Origin: Bactericera cockerelli
Lineage: Eukaryota > Arthropoda > Insecta > Hemiptera > Triozidae
NCBI GenBank assembly: GCA_024516035.1
Contig: CM044965.1
Coordinates: 27,728,425 to 27,792,424 of the forward strand
Length of the DNA: 64,000 nt
Direction of reading: 5' to 3'
Within the stretch, counting starts at the first letter, position 1. Every line of letters begins with the position of its first letter. This document shows positions 25,040-35,812 of this stretch, one piece after another. Below the pieces are notes generated by a model. That model was not told where the DNA came from, ran no database searches, and was given only the letters and a program-made list of their open reading frames with translations. A program made the position numbers and the translations under genes.

Positions 25040-25165
25040 ACAACAAGGCTTGGAGAACTCGTAACCAAAGGTCGGTGGTTCGAATCCCAAGTTCCGCAAA
25101 AATATTAGGAAAGCGAGTTTGAGTAACTGTGATATCACATCGTGATTAACACAAATATGATGACT
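25040..25165 (+). mobile_element. tRNA-derived SINE, diverged
   Basis: ctcgtaaccaaaggtcggtg, box-B-like ggttcgaatccc, then gcgagtttgagtaactgtga and aacacaaatatgatgact. Same family as 26,924, 35,416, 37,190 and 44,130. Confidence 0.7.
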
Positions 25166-25224
25166 TTTTTTAACTTATCGTACAATAATTTTACTATAGT
25201 TAATTTCATTTTTTTATGAGTGTT

Positions 25225-25485
25225 TCACACCTTTTTTTTCGTAGCCATGAAACAGGAGCTTCTGTAGACGCTTGGGGTCTCTGTCATAGCTTGCCCATCC
25301 CGTAGTATGCCTCAACTCTAATAAGCGAGAAATAACACAATACTTCCCATTTAGGTGCGAGTCATTACGAGCGCACCGGAAGGTATCCCTTACAAACAAG
25401 TCAAATAACTCTGTAACCAAATTTTTAATATAATTTTTTTGTCGACTCTGGGATTCGAACCCATGATCTTCCGAATTGCAAAAAA
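25225..25485 (-). mobile_element. tRNA-derived SINE abutting GUSB exon 1
   Basis: Antisense copy. The body (ccatgaaacaggagcttctg...gcttgcccatcccgtagtat) is followed by the antisense tRNA-like head (gggattcgaacccatgatct). The head ends about 50 bp before the GUSB start codon, so the 5' UTR or proximal promoter of that gene must lie in or directly beside the SINE. Confidence 0.85.
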
Positions 25486-25536
25486 GTAATCAACATGTGT
25501 GTTTCGACTCCCCATCAGAACTCAGCCATCGGCACC

Positions 25537-25746
25537 ATGGTGGCGTCCCACATACTCTTCGCCTTAGCCGCCTCCACGCTGCGTCCACACCTGAGCAGCG
25601 CCGCCACGCGGGGGGGCATCCTCTACCCCCGCGAGTCAGAATCTCGGGAGGTGAAAAGTCTGGACGGGGTGTGGAACTTCCGGGTGTCCAAGGGCGACCC
25701 TCTGGCCGGCTTCCGGGAACGGTGGTACCACAAGGACTTGAAAGTG
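25537..25746 (+). CDS. GUSB: Beta-glucuronidase exon 1 (signal peptide, start of jelly-roll domain)
   Basis: First of six + strand exons of a GH2-family beta-glucuronidase, a lysosomal or secreted enzyme that removes terminal glucuronic acid from glycosaminoglycans. The exon encodes 70 residues: a hydrophobic N-terminus (MVASHILFALAAS...) that looks like a signal peptide, then GGILYPRESESREVKSLDGV and WNFRVS, which match the conserved start of the sugar-binding domain (LYP...R....LDG.W.F). I chose ATG 25,537 because of its strong Kozak context (gcaccATGg) and because the signal peptide follows directly; an in-frame ATG 14 codons upstream lies beside the SINE. The exon ends in phase 0 at a good donor (GTG|gtgagt). 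Confidence 0.88.
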
Positions 25747-25756
25747 GTGAGTATAG

Positions 25757-25935
25757 GTTTTTTTATCCACTCATACCTCGAGAGGAAAAATGAGTAGCTG
25801 CTTTAATGAGAGCAGCGACCAGTGGTGGAATTATAGGAAAAAAGAAGATATTAAAAGATATGGAAAAAGTCCTGTAATTCTACGCTACCCACTAAAAATT
25901 GTGATACAATAACACAAAGAAACACATTATTGTTA
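25757..25935 (+). mobile_element. 5'-truncated SINE in GUSB intron 1
   Basis: tccactcatacctcgagagg...gagtagctgctttaatgaga...tacgctacccactaaaaatt...aacacaaagaaacaca: the back part of the 20,240-type SINE, beginning about 10 bp after the exon 1 donor. Confidence 0.85.
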
Positions 25936-26394
25936 TTATTATTTTATTTTTTTGAACTGTTGTGAACATCACACGACTTTCGATTACCTAAACTTGAGCA
26001 GGATTTTTTTTTTGTTGGAAATTTCCAACAAAAAAAATCAGGCAGTAAAATGCAAGAAAACGTTACTAAAAGTAATAATAATATTTAGAAAAAACAAAAA
26101 TATTGTTGGGTGGTGGGATTGAACTCGGGATACCGGTGTGAAATATGTTGAAAGTTCAAGTTTAAATTATGAAAATTATGAAAAATGGGTGTCACATCAT
26201 AAAATATACGATTTATGCCTTAATTTGTTCAATAACTCTTACAGTTTATGAGATTATTTAATTTTTACTATTTCTCAAGGTATAACCAAAAAAAAAAAAG
26301 ACCGATTTTCATTAAATAAAATGTAAAAAAATCTACAGAGATGACTTCCATTCGCAAACTTTTGAAGTTTGTTGTCCTTTGAACTGATAAAGAC

Positions 26395-26620
26395 CATAAT
26401 TGAGACAGGGGTTTTGCCCTCCATTCGCTGGAAACTTACGGACCTGCTACCTATACCCACATTAACCTCTCTCAGCCTCGATTGGACCCGGAATATCCAG
26501 CATCTCAAGGATTCGAATTTAAATGGTCACCCATCCAAGTCTCAACCTCACTAGACGTTTACTAACTTCAGTAACAGAACGTGAACTTTATTCAACGTGT
26601 CTTTAACGCATTGTCGACAA
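26395..26620 (-). mobile_element. 5S-derived SINE, antisense
   Basis: gggttttgccctccattcgc...ctctctcagcctcgattgga...aatggtcacccatccaagtc...cactagacgtttactaac. The last part is the reverse complement of 5S rRNA-like sequence. In GUSB intron 1. Confidence 0.8.
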
Positions 26621-26923
26621 GATCTATAGGTAGGATGTTTTTATCTATTTATTCACGTTTGAACCAGATCAGGACTAATGACCTGAGAGTAGCAAGTACA
26701 AGTGTTTAGTGGCCCGGCCTTTACATGACAACTTGGTCAGAAGAATATCTAATCTAGAATGTCGGTAAGTTATTGGCAAGATACGCGATGTGGCGTTACC
26801 GTGCGTGTGTTGTAATGTGAAACCAAATACTAGAGGCGTTTGTATAATGTGTATGTGTAATGTAATAATGTGTACTGTCTTTCTGAAATGGCCTAGGCAG
26901 TGCTAGTACTGTTCAATGCGAAC

Positions 26924-27068
26924 TGACCTTAGTAGATTGTCGATAAGGCGGCGGACTCATAACCTGGAGGTCGGTGGTTCAAGCCCCGGATTCAGCGCAG
27001 ATTTTGTGAAGCTAGTTTGAGTAGTTGTGATATCAGGAAACTGATTATTACAAATATGATAACTTAAC
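26924..27068 (+). mobile_element. tRNA-derived SINE
   Basis: gaccttagtagattgtcgat, aaggcggcggactcataacc, tggaggtcggtggttcaagc (box B ggttcaagccc), then gtttgagtagttgtgatatc and ttacaaatatgataactt. Confidence 0.85.
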
Positions 27069-27099
27069 TTAAGTTATCATAGTGATTCAAAAAAATATG

Positions 27100-27370
27100 A
27101 TAGTACTGATCAATTTGAGATAGTTATGTACAATCTGGGATAGTATACTGTTCAATTTGGGATAGTACACTCCAATTTGAGATAGTACTGTTCAATTTGA
27201 GATAGTACTGTTCAATGTGAGATGGTTCTGTTCAACCTGAGATATTAGTGTTCAATTTGAGATAGTACAGTCCAATTTGAGATAGTACTGTTCAATTTGA
27301 GATAGTACTGTACAATTTGAGATAGTACAGTCCAATTTGAGATAGCACTGTACAATTTGAGATAGTAGAT
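27100..27370. repeat. 20-bp minisatellite in GUSB intron 1
   Basis: About 13 copies of GATAGTACTGTTCAATTTGA with substitutions (tacagtcca, cactccaa) and a few 1-2-bp indels at the left end. Same period as the 10,706 array but unrelated sequence. Confidence 0.92.
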
Positions 27371-28017
27371 ACACTGTACAAAGATACAATTTGATTTGAG
27401 GAAGATACAACCAAAAATAGAATCATTGGACATGGCGGACATTCCACCACTGTTAGATAGGTATCTATGCCTATCTCACGAACACGGGAGTAATTATTTA
27501 TATAGGAAATGTATGCAGGCTGCAGGCCCTTGATCCTTGCAGTGTCATTAAACTCATTAACTTCAAACAAAACTTTAAACTGTTAACTTTTATAAATAAG
27601 TCTAAGATAGTTAACGGCTTCTTTTATCTGATACCATTCCTTGTAACACTGTATAGAGTTTCAGCTAATTCATGGACTGATTTCAGTTAATTTATGGGCT
27701 GATTTGGTTTCTTCTTGGCACCGTTCTCAGTTTTGTGAAGAGTTGTTAGGGTTCCGAGTGCTGTGCTCAGAAATTCAAACACCACAGATCCCGTGGATAA
27801 TAGCTGACTAATTATTTACAATCATGACAGCGACACAAGCGACCTCCTTGCTGATTTTGTTGCACTTTTTCCTGGTGACTAATTAGAGTTCACTGCAGTC
27901 GACTATGCGTTTCAGCTATTCTGGAATCCTGGATTCCGATCTTGATCTGATATTTACCATCCGAGGAACGGATGGATGTGAATCGGATATTACCCCTAGT
28001 TTTTTTCGGGTGGTATT
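27371..28017. other. Intronic DNA without a recognised element
   Basis: GUSB intron 1. No coding frame supported. Confidence 0.4.
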
Positions 28018-28250
28018 TACGTCGGCGTCTCTTCAACTGCATGGTCATATCTCGACAGAGGTGTTACCCTCCATTCGCTGGAAACTCACAAACCAACTAC
28101 TCAAATTATCCTCACCCAGCCTGAGAGGGTTTGCTATTGAAATGTTTGATGAATGGTCAGTTGGTCACCCATCCCAGTACTAACCTCTCTGGACGTTCCT
28201 TAACTTCAGTGACAGAATGAGAACTGGTGCATTCAAAGTGCCATCCCTAG
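28018..28250 (-). mobile_element. 5S-derived SINE, antisense
   Basis: cgtcggcgtctcttcaactg, catggtcatatctcgacaga, ggtgttaccctccattcgct..., then gtcacccatcccagtactaa and cctctctggacgttccttaa, the last two being the reverse complement of the 5S rRNA internal region. Confidence 0.85.
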
Positions 28251-28354
28251 CTTTTTTCAATTCAATTTATTTATTTAACTAGCTCTTTAAAGTTTTATAA
28301 TACCTAATTATGAATCTATATATATAAAATCCATTTACATTCATTCATAATCAA

Positions 28355-29205
28355 CGCAGAGCCTAAACGGCTGGGCCGATTGACTTTAAATTTTGCAGGA
28401 AGCTTCCCCTTATGATGTAGGGGCGTACTAAGAACGGATTTTTTGAAGGAAACAGGGGTTCTCAACTTACGGCCAAAAATTAACATTTATTGATAATCAA
28501 CGCAGAGCCTAAACGGTTGGGCCGATTGACTTGAAATTTTGCAGGAAGCTTCCCCTTATGATGTAGGGGCGTACTAAGAACGGATTTTTTGAAGGAAACA
28601 GGGGTTCTCAACTTATGGCCAAAAATTAACATTTATTGATAATCAACGCAGAGCCTAAACGGTTGGGCCGATTGACTTGAAATTTTGCAGGAAGCTTCCC
28701 GTTATGATGTAGGGGCGTACTAAGAACGGATTTTTTGAAGGAAACAGGGGTTCTCAACTTACGGCCAAAAATTAACATTTATTGATAATCAACGCAGAGC
28801 CTAAACGGTTGGGCCGATTGACTTGAAATTTTGCAGGAAGCTTCCCCTTATGATGTAAGGGCGTACTAAGAACGGATTTTTTTTTAAAGGAAACAGGGGT
28901 TCTCAACTTATGGTCAAAATTAGTCATTTTTAGAGTGTTGTCAGATTCTCAAAAGGGTTGAGCTGAATGGCTTGAAATTAGGCAGAAAACTTCTTTCAGT
29001 GATGAAGAAGCTTACTATGAAAGGATTTTTCAAAGGTAACAGGGGTCCTCAACTTATGGACAAAAGTAGACATTTTAGCGTCTTGCAAGATTCTCAAAAC
29101 GGTTGAGCCGAATGACTTGAAATTTGGCGGACAGCTTTTTTTGTGATGTAGGGGAATAATAAGAAACAAATTTTAAAAGAAAATAGGGGTTCTCAACTTA
29201 TGGTC
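28355..29205. repeat. 146-bp tandem repeat at Helitron 5' end
   Basis: Four close copies start with cgcagagcctaaacgg at 28,355, 28,501, 28,647 and 28,793, exactly 146 bp apart. Two more diverged copies follow (about 28,945 and 29,095), with caaaagggttgagctgaatg and caaaacggttgagccgaatg at the equivalent place. The shared core is gggccgattgacttgaaatt...gggttctcaactta. Confidence 0.95.
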
Positions 29206-31497
29206 AAGCTGGATGGCGAATACTATGTTTTTCGACTCATGAAAGATACTCTCCTGTCATACATTTGGCCGTCCACTTTGAAAATGGACAAAGGGTAGTT
29301 TTTACAACCGAAAATGTCCAACAGAGAATTGACAACCCTCCTGAAACAACATTAATGGCGTTTTTCCAACTATGCAACCAGGATGAATTTGCAAAGACTC
29401 TTTTTTATAATAAAGTACCAGCATTTTATGTGTTGAAAAACAACATGTTCCAAAGAAGGAAAAAAAGATCAATTGTTCCAGGACATCCGGGTGTAAAAAA
29501 AGACCACGTTCTTGGTAAAATTTATACCGTACATCCGAATGACTCAGAATGTTTCTACCTACGATTACTTCTACATAAAGTGCGAGGACCTACTTCATTC
29601 AGAAGCCTCAAAATGGTAGGCGGCATTGAATACCCTACGTTCCATGCTGCATGCCTAGCCATGGGTTTGTTACTTGATGATGCGCAAGCAATGTGAACAT
29701 TATTACCAACAGAACTTATTTGGCAGAAATTTCATACAACACGTTTCAAATGAGGTCTTTCGTCTCTGAAAAAGTGCCATTACTCAATAGTGAACAGAGA
29801 TACGTGTATGAAACTGTAAGTACTTCAGAGCGTCACTTCATCTCCTGATTCTGTAAGTAATAATTTGTTCTTCCTAGATGCTCCAGGTGGAACTGGAAAA
29901 ACATTCTTAATAAACCTTTTGTTAGCTACAATACGCAAAGATGGAAATATTGCCATTGCTGTTGCATCGTCCGGTATTGCCGCCACACTGATAGAAGGAG
30001 GCCGCACTGTTCATTCTGCTTTGAAATTGCCGCTCAATTTAAATTCTGAAGATACACCAATCTGTACTATTGGAAAGCAAAGTGATATGGCCAAAGTCCT
30101 CAGGGATTTCAAGTTGATCGTATATGATGAATGTACAATGACTCATACTGGCTTAGAGACACTGGACCGTACTCTACAAGACATTCGTGGTGTTAAAAAT
30201 CTTATGGGTGGTAAAACTGTGCTACTGTCTGGAGATTTTAGACAAACGTTACCCGTTGTTCCACGTGGAACAAGAGCTGACGAAGTGAAGGCATGTTTAA
30301 AATCATCCATTTTGTGGACACAGATAACTGTTCTTTCTTTAAAGTTGAACATGCGTGTACATGTACACCTTCACGCTGATCAAAATGCAGAAGTTTTTTC
30401 GAAGCTTTTGCTTCGGATAGGTGATGGACAGTTACCTGAACAAAATGAAAAAATTGTATTTCCTACCGAACACTGTCAGTTATTAGTCGATTACAACACC
30501 TTCCTAGACACTATCTACCCCAATCTAGATAACCCAAGTGTTGTTGTCCCTGTTTGGCTAAAAATAAGGGCCATACTTGGCCATAACACCAAAGAATGAT
30601 AATGCTCTGGAAATTAATAATGACTTATTAAAAAGAATGCCTTCTGAACTATCAACTTACGAATCCGTAGACACTGTTGTGGAAGAGGAAGAAGCCATCC
30701 ATTACCCAACCGAATATCTTAATACACTAAATCCTCCTGGCTTGCCACCCCATCGGCTATGCCTTAAGGTTGGAGCACCAATAATATTACTAAGAAATCT
30801 GAGACCCCCGAAATTGTGTAACGGCACGCGGCTTCAAATTACATCCTTAAAAAAAAAAAAAAAAAAACATTATCGAGGCAGTTATATTCACAGGGGCTGG
30901 TGCAGGTGAAACGTATATGTACACAGGATTTTTTTGTCGGCGCGGGGGTTCGAACCCGGGACCTTCCGCATCGTAAGCGAGTGCTTAACCACTGAGCTAT
31001 TTGTGTGCTCATTTAATCTGTTCATTAGCAACTATGCACTTGGGTTCCTTTTTTTTAATGGAAGGCAGGAAAAAATCTTTCAAAGACACCCAGATCCTGC
31101 CTGGGGTGTGGGATTTCCACCCACTAAAAACCCACCTTCTCTAAAAGCTAACCGCACTTGGAACCAAAAAATATCATTACTTCAAGTGCGGCGCTGTAGG
31201 GCACCTACTGATTTCGTTGTAGTGCCCTCCCATCTCTCTCTTGGGTTCTAATGTGATTTCTGACTACCACTTTAATTTAAAAAGAGTTCAATTCCCCAGA
31301 AAACTATGTTTTGCCATGACGATAAATAAGGAACAGGGGCAAACTCTCGAGCTAGCTGGAATTGACCTTAGAACGATTGCTTCTCCCACGGTCAGCTCTA
31401 TGTTGCTTTTTCAAGAGTAAGGTCTGCCAAGTCCCTCATTGTGTTACAGCCAGATGGTATAACAAAGAACCTGGTGTATAAAGAAGTGCTTCAATAA
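29205..31497 (+). pseudogene. Decayed Helitron helicase (PIF1-like)
   Basis: Three separate open pieces read as a Helitron helicase. About 29,205-29,693 carries the linker before the helicase (VHFENGQRVVFTTENVQQRI...). 29,850-30,597 has Walker A GGTGKT, a Walker B-like VYDECTM and GDFRQTLPVV. About 30,577-30,909 and 31,268-31,497 have the C-terminal part, with TINKEQGQTLELAGIDL near the end and TAA at about 31,495. Frame changes, an 18-base A run at about 30,849 and an insertion break it. The N-terminal Rep domain is absent. Confidence 0.88.
30929..31263 (-). mobile_element. Insertion splitting the Helitron helicase
   Basis: Helicase homology stops near 30,928 and resumes near 31,268. Between them lies an antisense tRNA-like head (gggggttcgaacccgggacc, then gcttaaccactgagctattt) and further text (ccagatcctgcctggggtgt...) with no helicase similarity. 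It is read as one or two SINE-type insertions later than the Helitron. Confidence 0.65.
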
Positions 31498-31564
31498 CCA
31501 TAAAACTTATGCAGCGGCGGTGGCCATGCCTTAAATAAAATGTGGCCATGCCTTGGCCACGCGA

Positions 31565-31581
31565 AGCGGGCGTAGCCCGCT
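31565..31581. repeat. Helitron 3' hairpin
   Basis: AGCGGGC GTA GCCCGCT, a 7-bp perfect stem with 3-nt loop, running into the terminal CTAG. Confidence 0.85.
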
Positions 31582-31799
31582 AGTGATTATAATATTTCTA
31601 TGCAGCAGCTCCTTCTTTTCTTTATAGCTTTATAATTGACTTTGTACCTTTAATTTATGATTGTTAAATGTCTTATAATTTTATTGAACAATAAAAATAA
31701 CCTATTCTATTCTATTTATCATCCAAACATGATGAGTGATGTAGTTAAAAAAATGTACCAAAGTTTAAAGTTTAAAGCAATAAATTTATTGCTTTAGCC

Positions 31800-31935
31800 T
31801 TGTTTTTACCAGATGTGATGGGTGAAGACTTGTTGTTACCAGATGTGATTGGTGAAATGGTGAAGTCTTGTTGTTAGGTACCAGATGTGATTGGTGAAGT
31901 CTTGTTGTTACCAGATGTGATTGGTGATACCAGAT
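31800..31935. repeat. Short tandem repeat, about 30-35 bp
   Basis: About four copies of accagatgtgattggtgaag followed by tcttgttgtt, partly truncated. Intronic. Confidence 0.75.
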
Positions 31936-31994
31936 GGGTTAAAATATAATATGATAGTGGACCTACAATCTAAATCTTAGTTCTGTAATTAGTA

Positions 31995-32060
31995 TAAATC
32001 CCAGCATGGAATGGGATTATGGAACCCGGGACTCTCTTATCACTGGGCCCCGTGGTGCTA
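31995..32060 (-). mobile_element. tRNA-like SINE head, antisense
   Basis: ggaacccgggactctcttat...gggccccgtggtgctaacac resembles an antisense tRNA head with box B. The body is not followed further. Confidence 0.35.
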
Positions 32061-32384
32061 ACACCTGCTATGATAATGGTTTCAAGTGATAATGCTTATC
32101 TGTGGCTGTAATCTGTGTACTTCTTAATTTGACTGTAAAAGGCATACTTTTTTGATTGGTTCGAAATGCTCTGCCCAATTTTAGTCAACTACAAGTTGAT
32201 AAGTGTATCAGCTACGAGTTGATAAATATATCAGCTACGAGTTGATTTGATATGATAATACAGAAGTAAATATGATTACCTACATTGATTACGAGTCGAT
32301 ATTTTTCACCTGCTGGCTTGGATTTTCTATTCGATCAGGTCTCTTTTTATTTGCTCAACTTTTAACCCCTAGGTAATTCGTAAA

Positions 32385-32580
32385 GAAGGGTTTTACCCTC
32401 CGTTTGCTTGAAAATCACAAACCAGCTACCCACATTAAACTCACCCAGGCTAGGTTGGGCTTGGAATTGCCAACATCACGAGGTAAGTTTCGATTTTGAA
32501 TGGTCACCCATCCAAGTCTTAACCTTGCTGGGCGTTGCTTAACTTCAGAGACAGAACGAGAACTGGTGTCTTCAAAGAAT
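32385..32580 (-). mobile_element. 5S-derived SINE, antisense
   Basis: gggttttaccctccgtttgc...aaactcacccaggctaggtt...aatggtcacccatccaagtc...gggcgttgcttaacttcaga, with the 5S-like head at the right end. Confidence 0.85.
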
Positions 32581-32599
32581 CAACCATCTGCATTGGTCG

Positions 32600-32820
32600 T
32601 CAAATGGTTAAGGCGCTTGCTAGTCTATGGTAATCCAGGAAGCGTAGGGATCCGTTAGTTTGAATCCCATCCAATGCATGAATTTTTCCTCATTAATTTG
32701 AGTTTGTGACCACAATATAATAAGACTCTGAGGGTTAGGTGGTAGAAAATGCTTTGAGCATTAACCTCGCCTGGTGGTTACCTTCCACTAAAGAGTATTA
32801 TTATTATTTTTACTTTTAAA
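32600..32820 (+). mobile_element. tRNA-derived SINE
   Basis: Head gtcaaatggttaaggcgctt...ttagtttgaatcccatccaa; tail gtggtagaaaatgctttgag...tggttaccttccactaaaga, then a TTA repeat. The tail resembles text after the element at 36,325. Confidence 0.6.
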
Positions 32821-33199
32821 GAAATACATCCGTCCGACTATAGACTACCTGTTTCTCTTCGTATGGGTTCTTTTACACTAGGTCCTCTCAGTAAGTTTTG
32901 TGTTGAACATCTCAGCCAAATTATTCTTTTGAAGCCAGAGTGACACTTCAGTGAATGAGGCACTGAGGAACAGAGAGGACAATACACCCGGCTTGTTAGG
33001 AGTTACTCTAATCTGGGAGAACGGATCTTCCTGAGATGAGAAACAGGGCCGGTGTGAAAAATGGGCGCGGTGGAAAAGTTTTTAAAAAGAGTACGGCGAA
33101 AATATTTTTTTTTTAAAGTCCAGAAATATGAAAAAAATTGAAATCGGAGCAAAAAAATATTATTATTTTTTACAATTCCGATTTCTAATATTAGAAATT

Positions 33200-33345
33200 T
33201 ATCGGAAGTAAAATTAAGTTATAAAAAAGAATACGCCAAAAATAATGTAATAATTAAAATGCTTCTTTAAAAAAGAATACGCCAAAAATAATTTAATAAT
33301 TAAAATGCTTCTTTTAAAGGATACGTCGAAAATTACTCAATAATT
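33200..33345. repeat. About 60-bp imperfect tandem repeat
   Basis: Three units of gaatacgccaaaaataattt, then aataattaaaatgcttcttt, degrading to the right. Confidence 0.65.
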
Positions 33346-33374
33346 TAGGTAAATAAGATAATTTATTACCTATG

Positions 33375-33620
33375 CTGCGTTGTTACCTTGGTCAAGCGGT
33401 ATCACTCGGCTTGAACTCCAAGGGACCCGGGTTTGAATCCGTGCTGAGTCCGAGTTTTGTCGGGGCCTACGCTAGCTTCGAGACAACAATTGGGGTAGTT
33501 GTAGAGTGGGCAACGACCAGTGGCGACATTACAAGATCGATATTGGAATATGATTTTTATTTGGAGATATGATAGGACATTAGCATTAGTTCTCGTAATG
33601 TAGATGCTACCCACTTTATC
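33375..33620 (+). mobile_element. tRNA-derived SINE, another head
   Basis: Head ccttggtcaagcggtatcac...gggacccgggtttgaatccg; tail gcaacgaccagtggcgacat...gatgctacccactttat, which is like the tail of the 20,240 family, suggesting shared or swapped 3' parts. Confidence 0.75.
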
Positions 33621-34846
33621 TTTTTTTTTACTTCCGATAAATTTCTAATAATAGAACTCGGAAGTATTTTTACCTATGCTTACGCAGTATGGGTAAAATA
33701 TGCATTCATTTGTAGCAACTCAAATCAAAATTTATTATTTTTATTCCCATAGACAAAGTCTTTTTTAAATGAATATTTATTTAAAGAGAGGTCTGTAACA
33801 CCCAGAATCCTTGCCCCTCCAATAACTCTCATTGTCCCTCTTATCTACATATATGTAATTAATTAAATAAATAACTATATAAAAATAAGACAAAGTCTGG
33901 TATGATTAAAGATGGCGATAAAGCTTTTGGGTTTCTCTAAAAAACTCCCTCTTGGCCCTTCCTAACGCCGGCCTGAGAAGATGTCACTATTATAGTCCAT
34001 GGCCTATGTCGTGTCTTCTAGTGTGGGTCTATTTTAGTCATAACTTAGAGGTCCCACTTGTAAATGAGAACAACTTTTGTCCGACAACTTCATTGTGAAG
34101 TTTGCCACTTCGGAACAACAAAATAATGAGAACAGATTAACGCTGTATGTACAGGAAACATTTTTTGTTGTTGTTGAGTTATTCAAATCTGGATTAGCTA
34201 GCTTTTGTCTTGTTCAGAAAGTTTTAAGCATTGTAAAACAGGATTAAATTTAAGATAATCTTCTCTTGAGATTGTAAATAAATATAAATAAATAAACCTC
34301 TATTTGGAACAGAAATATTACATACATCAAAATGAATACATACATAATTATATCAGAACAACTTACTGGTTTAAAACAAATTTGAAGAAAATCAGTTAAG
34401 TGGTTTTGGAGATACAAGTGATTTAATATAAAATGTCAAAATTGCCACGGGTATACTCGTACAACGTGAAACAATCACGAGGAAGTATTGTGTCCATATT
34501 TTTTTTTTTTTTTTAACAACATTCGTGCTTTATTTGTACATAATTTCATTACAATGTTTTGAATAACAATAACATAATAAATATATAGGCAAGCAGGTAC
34601 TTAAAATTAATTAAACTTTTGTTTTCTCGTGGAGTGAATTTTATAATATTCAACCCAGTTAATTTTAACTTTGAGAAAGGGTAACACTTTTCTTCTTCTT
34701 TTTTTTTACATATATATTAAACATATTCAGAAAATTGTCTTATTTTTTTTTCTTGACCCTCTAATTCTCAATTAATCAAACAAATTGGCAGTGTATTTCA
34801 TCACTCTTTTCCCATTTTCTTATCCTGTATTAACTTTCTCCGCCAG
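33621..34846. other. GUSB intron 1, AT-rich
   Basis: No coding frame. Remnants of dispersed repeat text (tttatttaaagagaggtctg at about 33,778, echoed near 56,355) and poly-T runs at about 34,500 and 34,700. Confidence 0.4.
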
Positions 34847-35029
34847 ACAGGGGACACGATCCCCATGCCGGTGCCCAGCAGCTACAATGACCTGAGTCTG
34901 GACAAGGAGGTGCGTGACCACGTGGGCATTGTCTGGTATGACCGCACCTTCTACGTGCCTGACACGTGGCGCCACCAGGGCTATCACGTGTGGCTGCGGT
35001 TCGGGAGTGTTCACTATGCGGCTCAAGTG
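34847..35029 (+). CDS. GUSB: Beta-glucuronidase exon 2
   Basis: 61 codons, phase 0 at both ends, acceptor tttctccgccag and donor GTG|gtgagt. It encodes TGDTIPMPVPSSYNDLSLDK, then a conserved VGIVWYDRTFYVP and the strand WLRFGSVHYAAQV. PMPVPSSYND and the W(V)WY(D/E)R motif are hallmarks of GH2 beta-glucuronidases, in the N-terminal sugar-binding jelly roll. GC content is clearly higher than in the flanking introns. The 9.1-kb intron before it contains the Helitron. Confidence 0.93.
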
Positions 35030-35284
35030 GTGAGTTATTTTTGTGAGTTTTTTTTGTGGGTTTTTTCCACCTTGCCTACTAGCATACTACTTGATTTTAA
35101 ACACCCAATCTAAAAGTAAGGGTTGGGTCAAAGAGAATTTTTTTTAAACAACGTTTCCATTTATTTGACAAAGATAAATTATTACAATAAAAAATAATAG
35201 GAAGGTATACCCGTGTTCAAAGTTAAAAACTGTGAAGAAGACGGGGAGAATTTAAAAAAAAAATATTACTGTAGATTACTATAG

Positions 35285-35410
35285 GCAGGCAATTACCCCG
35301 CCCTTTAGTTAGGACATCTGTATATATTTTATGTATGTATTTTCTCTTTTTCTTGTTTATTTTGTTCATGATTTTGTATTTTAATTTATAATAATATTAT
35401 GTAATTATTA
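35285..35410 (+). mobile_element. Retroelement 3'-end fragment
   Basis: accccgccctttagttagga, catctgtatatattttatgt and an AT-rich tail match the reverse complement of the island at 4,395-4,580. Confidence 0.55.
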
Positions 35411-35415
35411 AGAAC

Positions 35416-35750
35416 AGACCTCAGCAGCTTGATCGATAAGGCAGCGGACTTTTAACCTGGAGGTCGGTGGTTCAAGTCCCGGTTTCAGCGTAGATTTAGT
35501 AAAGCGAGTTTGAGTGAGAATAATTTATTTTTAAAGGTATATTTTTTTTTTCTTCATATTAATTGTGTAAATTGAGGTAAAAAAAGATGGACCACCATCA
35601 TTATTATTTGGGTACCCGGGCAATAAAAAATCCCATCAGATCTTGTGAGAAACTAGGTACATACTAAGAAAGAATTTTTTTTTTTTTTGCGAGTTTGAGT
35701 AGTTGTGACATCACGAATGTGAGTAACACAAATATAATAACTTTAAACTT
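35416..35750 (+). mobile_element. tRNA-derived SINE split by an insertion
   Basis: Head at 35,416-35,515 (gcttgatcgataaggcagcg...ggttcaagtcccggtttcag...gcgagtttgagt) and tail at 35,689-35,750 (gcgagtttgagtagttgtga...aacacaaatataataact), interrupted by a 173-bp insertion. Confidence 0.85.
35516..35688. mobile_element. 173-bp insertion with 12-bp direct flanks
   Basis: Flanked by gcgagtttgagt at 35,504-35,515 and 35,689-35,700, a clean target-site duplication inside the SINE. The insert ends in about 15 T directly at the right flank. Family not recognised. Confidence 0.75.
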
Positions 35751-35812
35751 TAACTTTTATGTAATTATTAAGAAATAATTTAATAATAATAGTCTCCGTG
35801 TTTGATTCTCAG

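Larger units (their letters stand above)
28315..31583 (+). mobile_element. Helitron with both termini
   Basis: Starts TCTATATATATAAAATCC at 28,315 and ends CTAG at 31,580-31,583. The left flanking base is A and the right is T, the A^T insertion pattern of Helitrons. A GC-rich hairpin (31,565-31,581) sits at the 3' end. There is no terminal inverted repeat or target-site duplication, as expected. Inside are a 146-bp tandem repeat, decayed helicase coding sequence and a later SINE-type insertion. The Rep/HUH nuclease part is not found, so this copy is non-autonomous. It lies in GUSB intron 1. Confidence 0.93.

Noticed and set aside
24762..25064. 100-codon + frame
   Set aside because: Runs through a 5S-SINE remnant and into a tRNA-derived SINE; composition follows the repeats.
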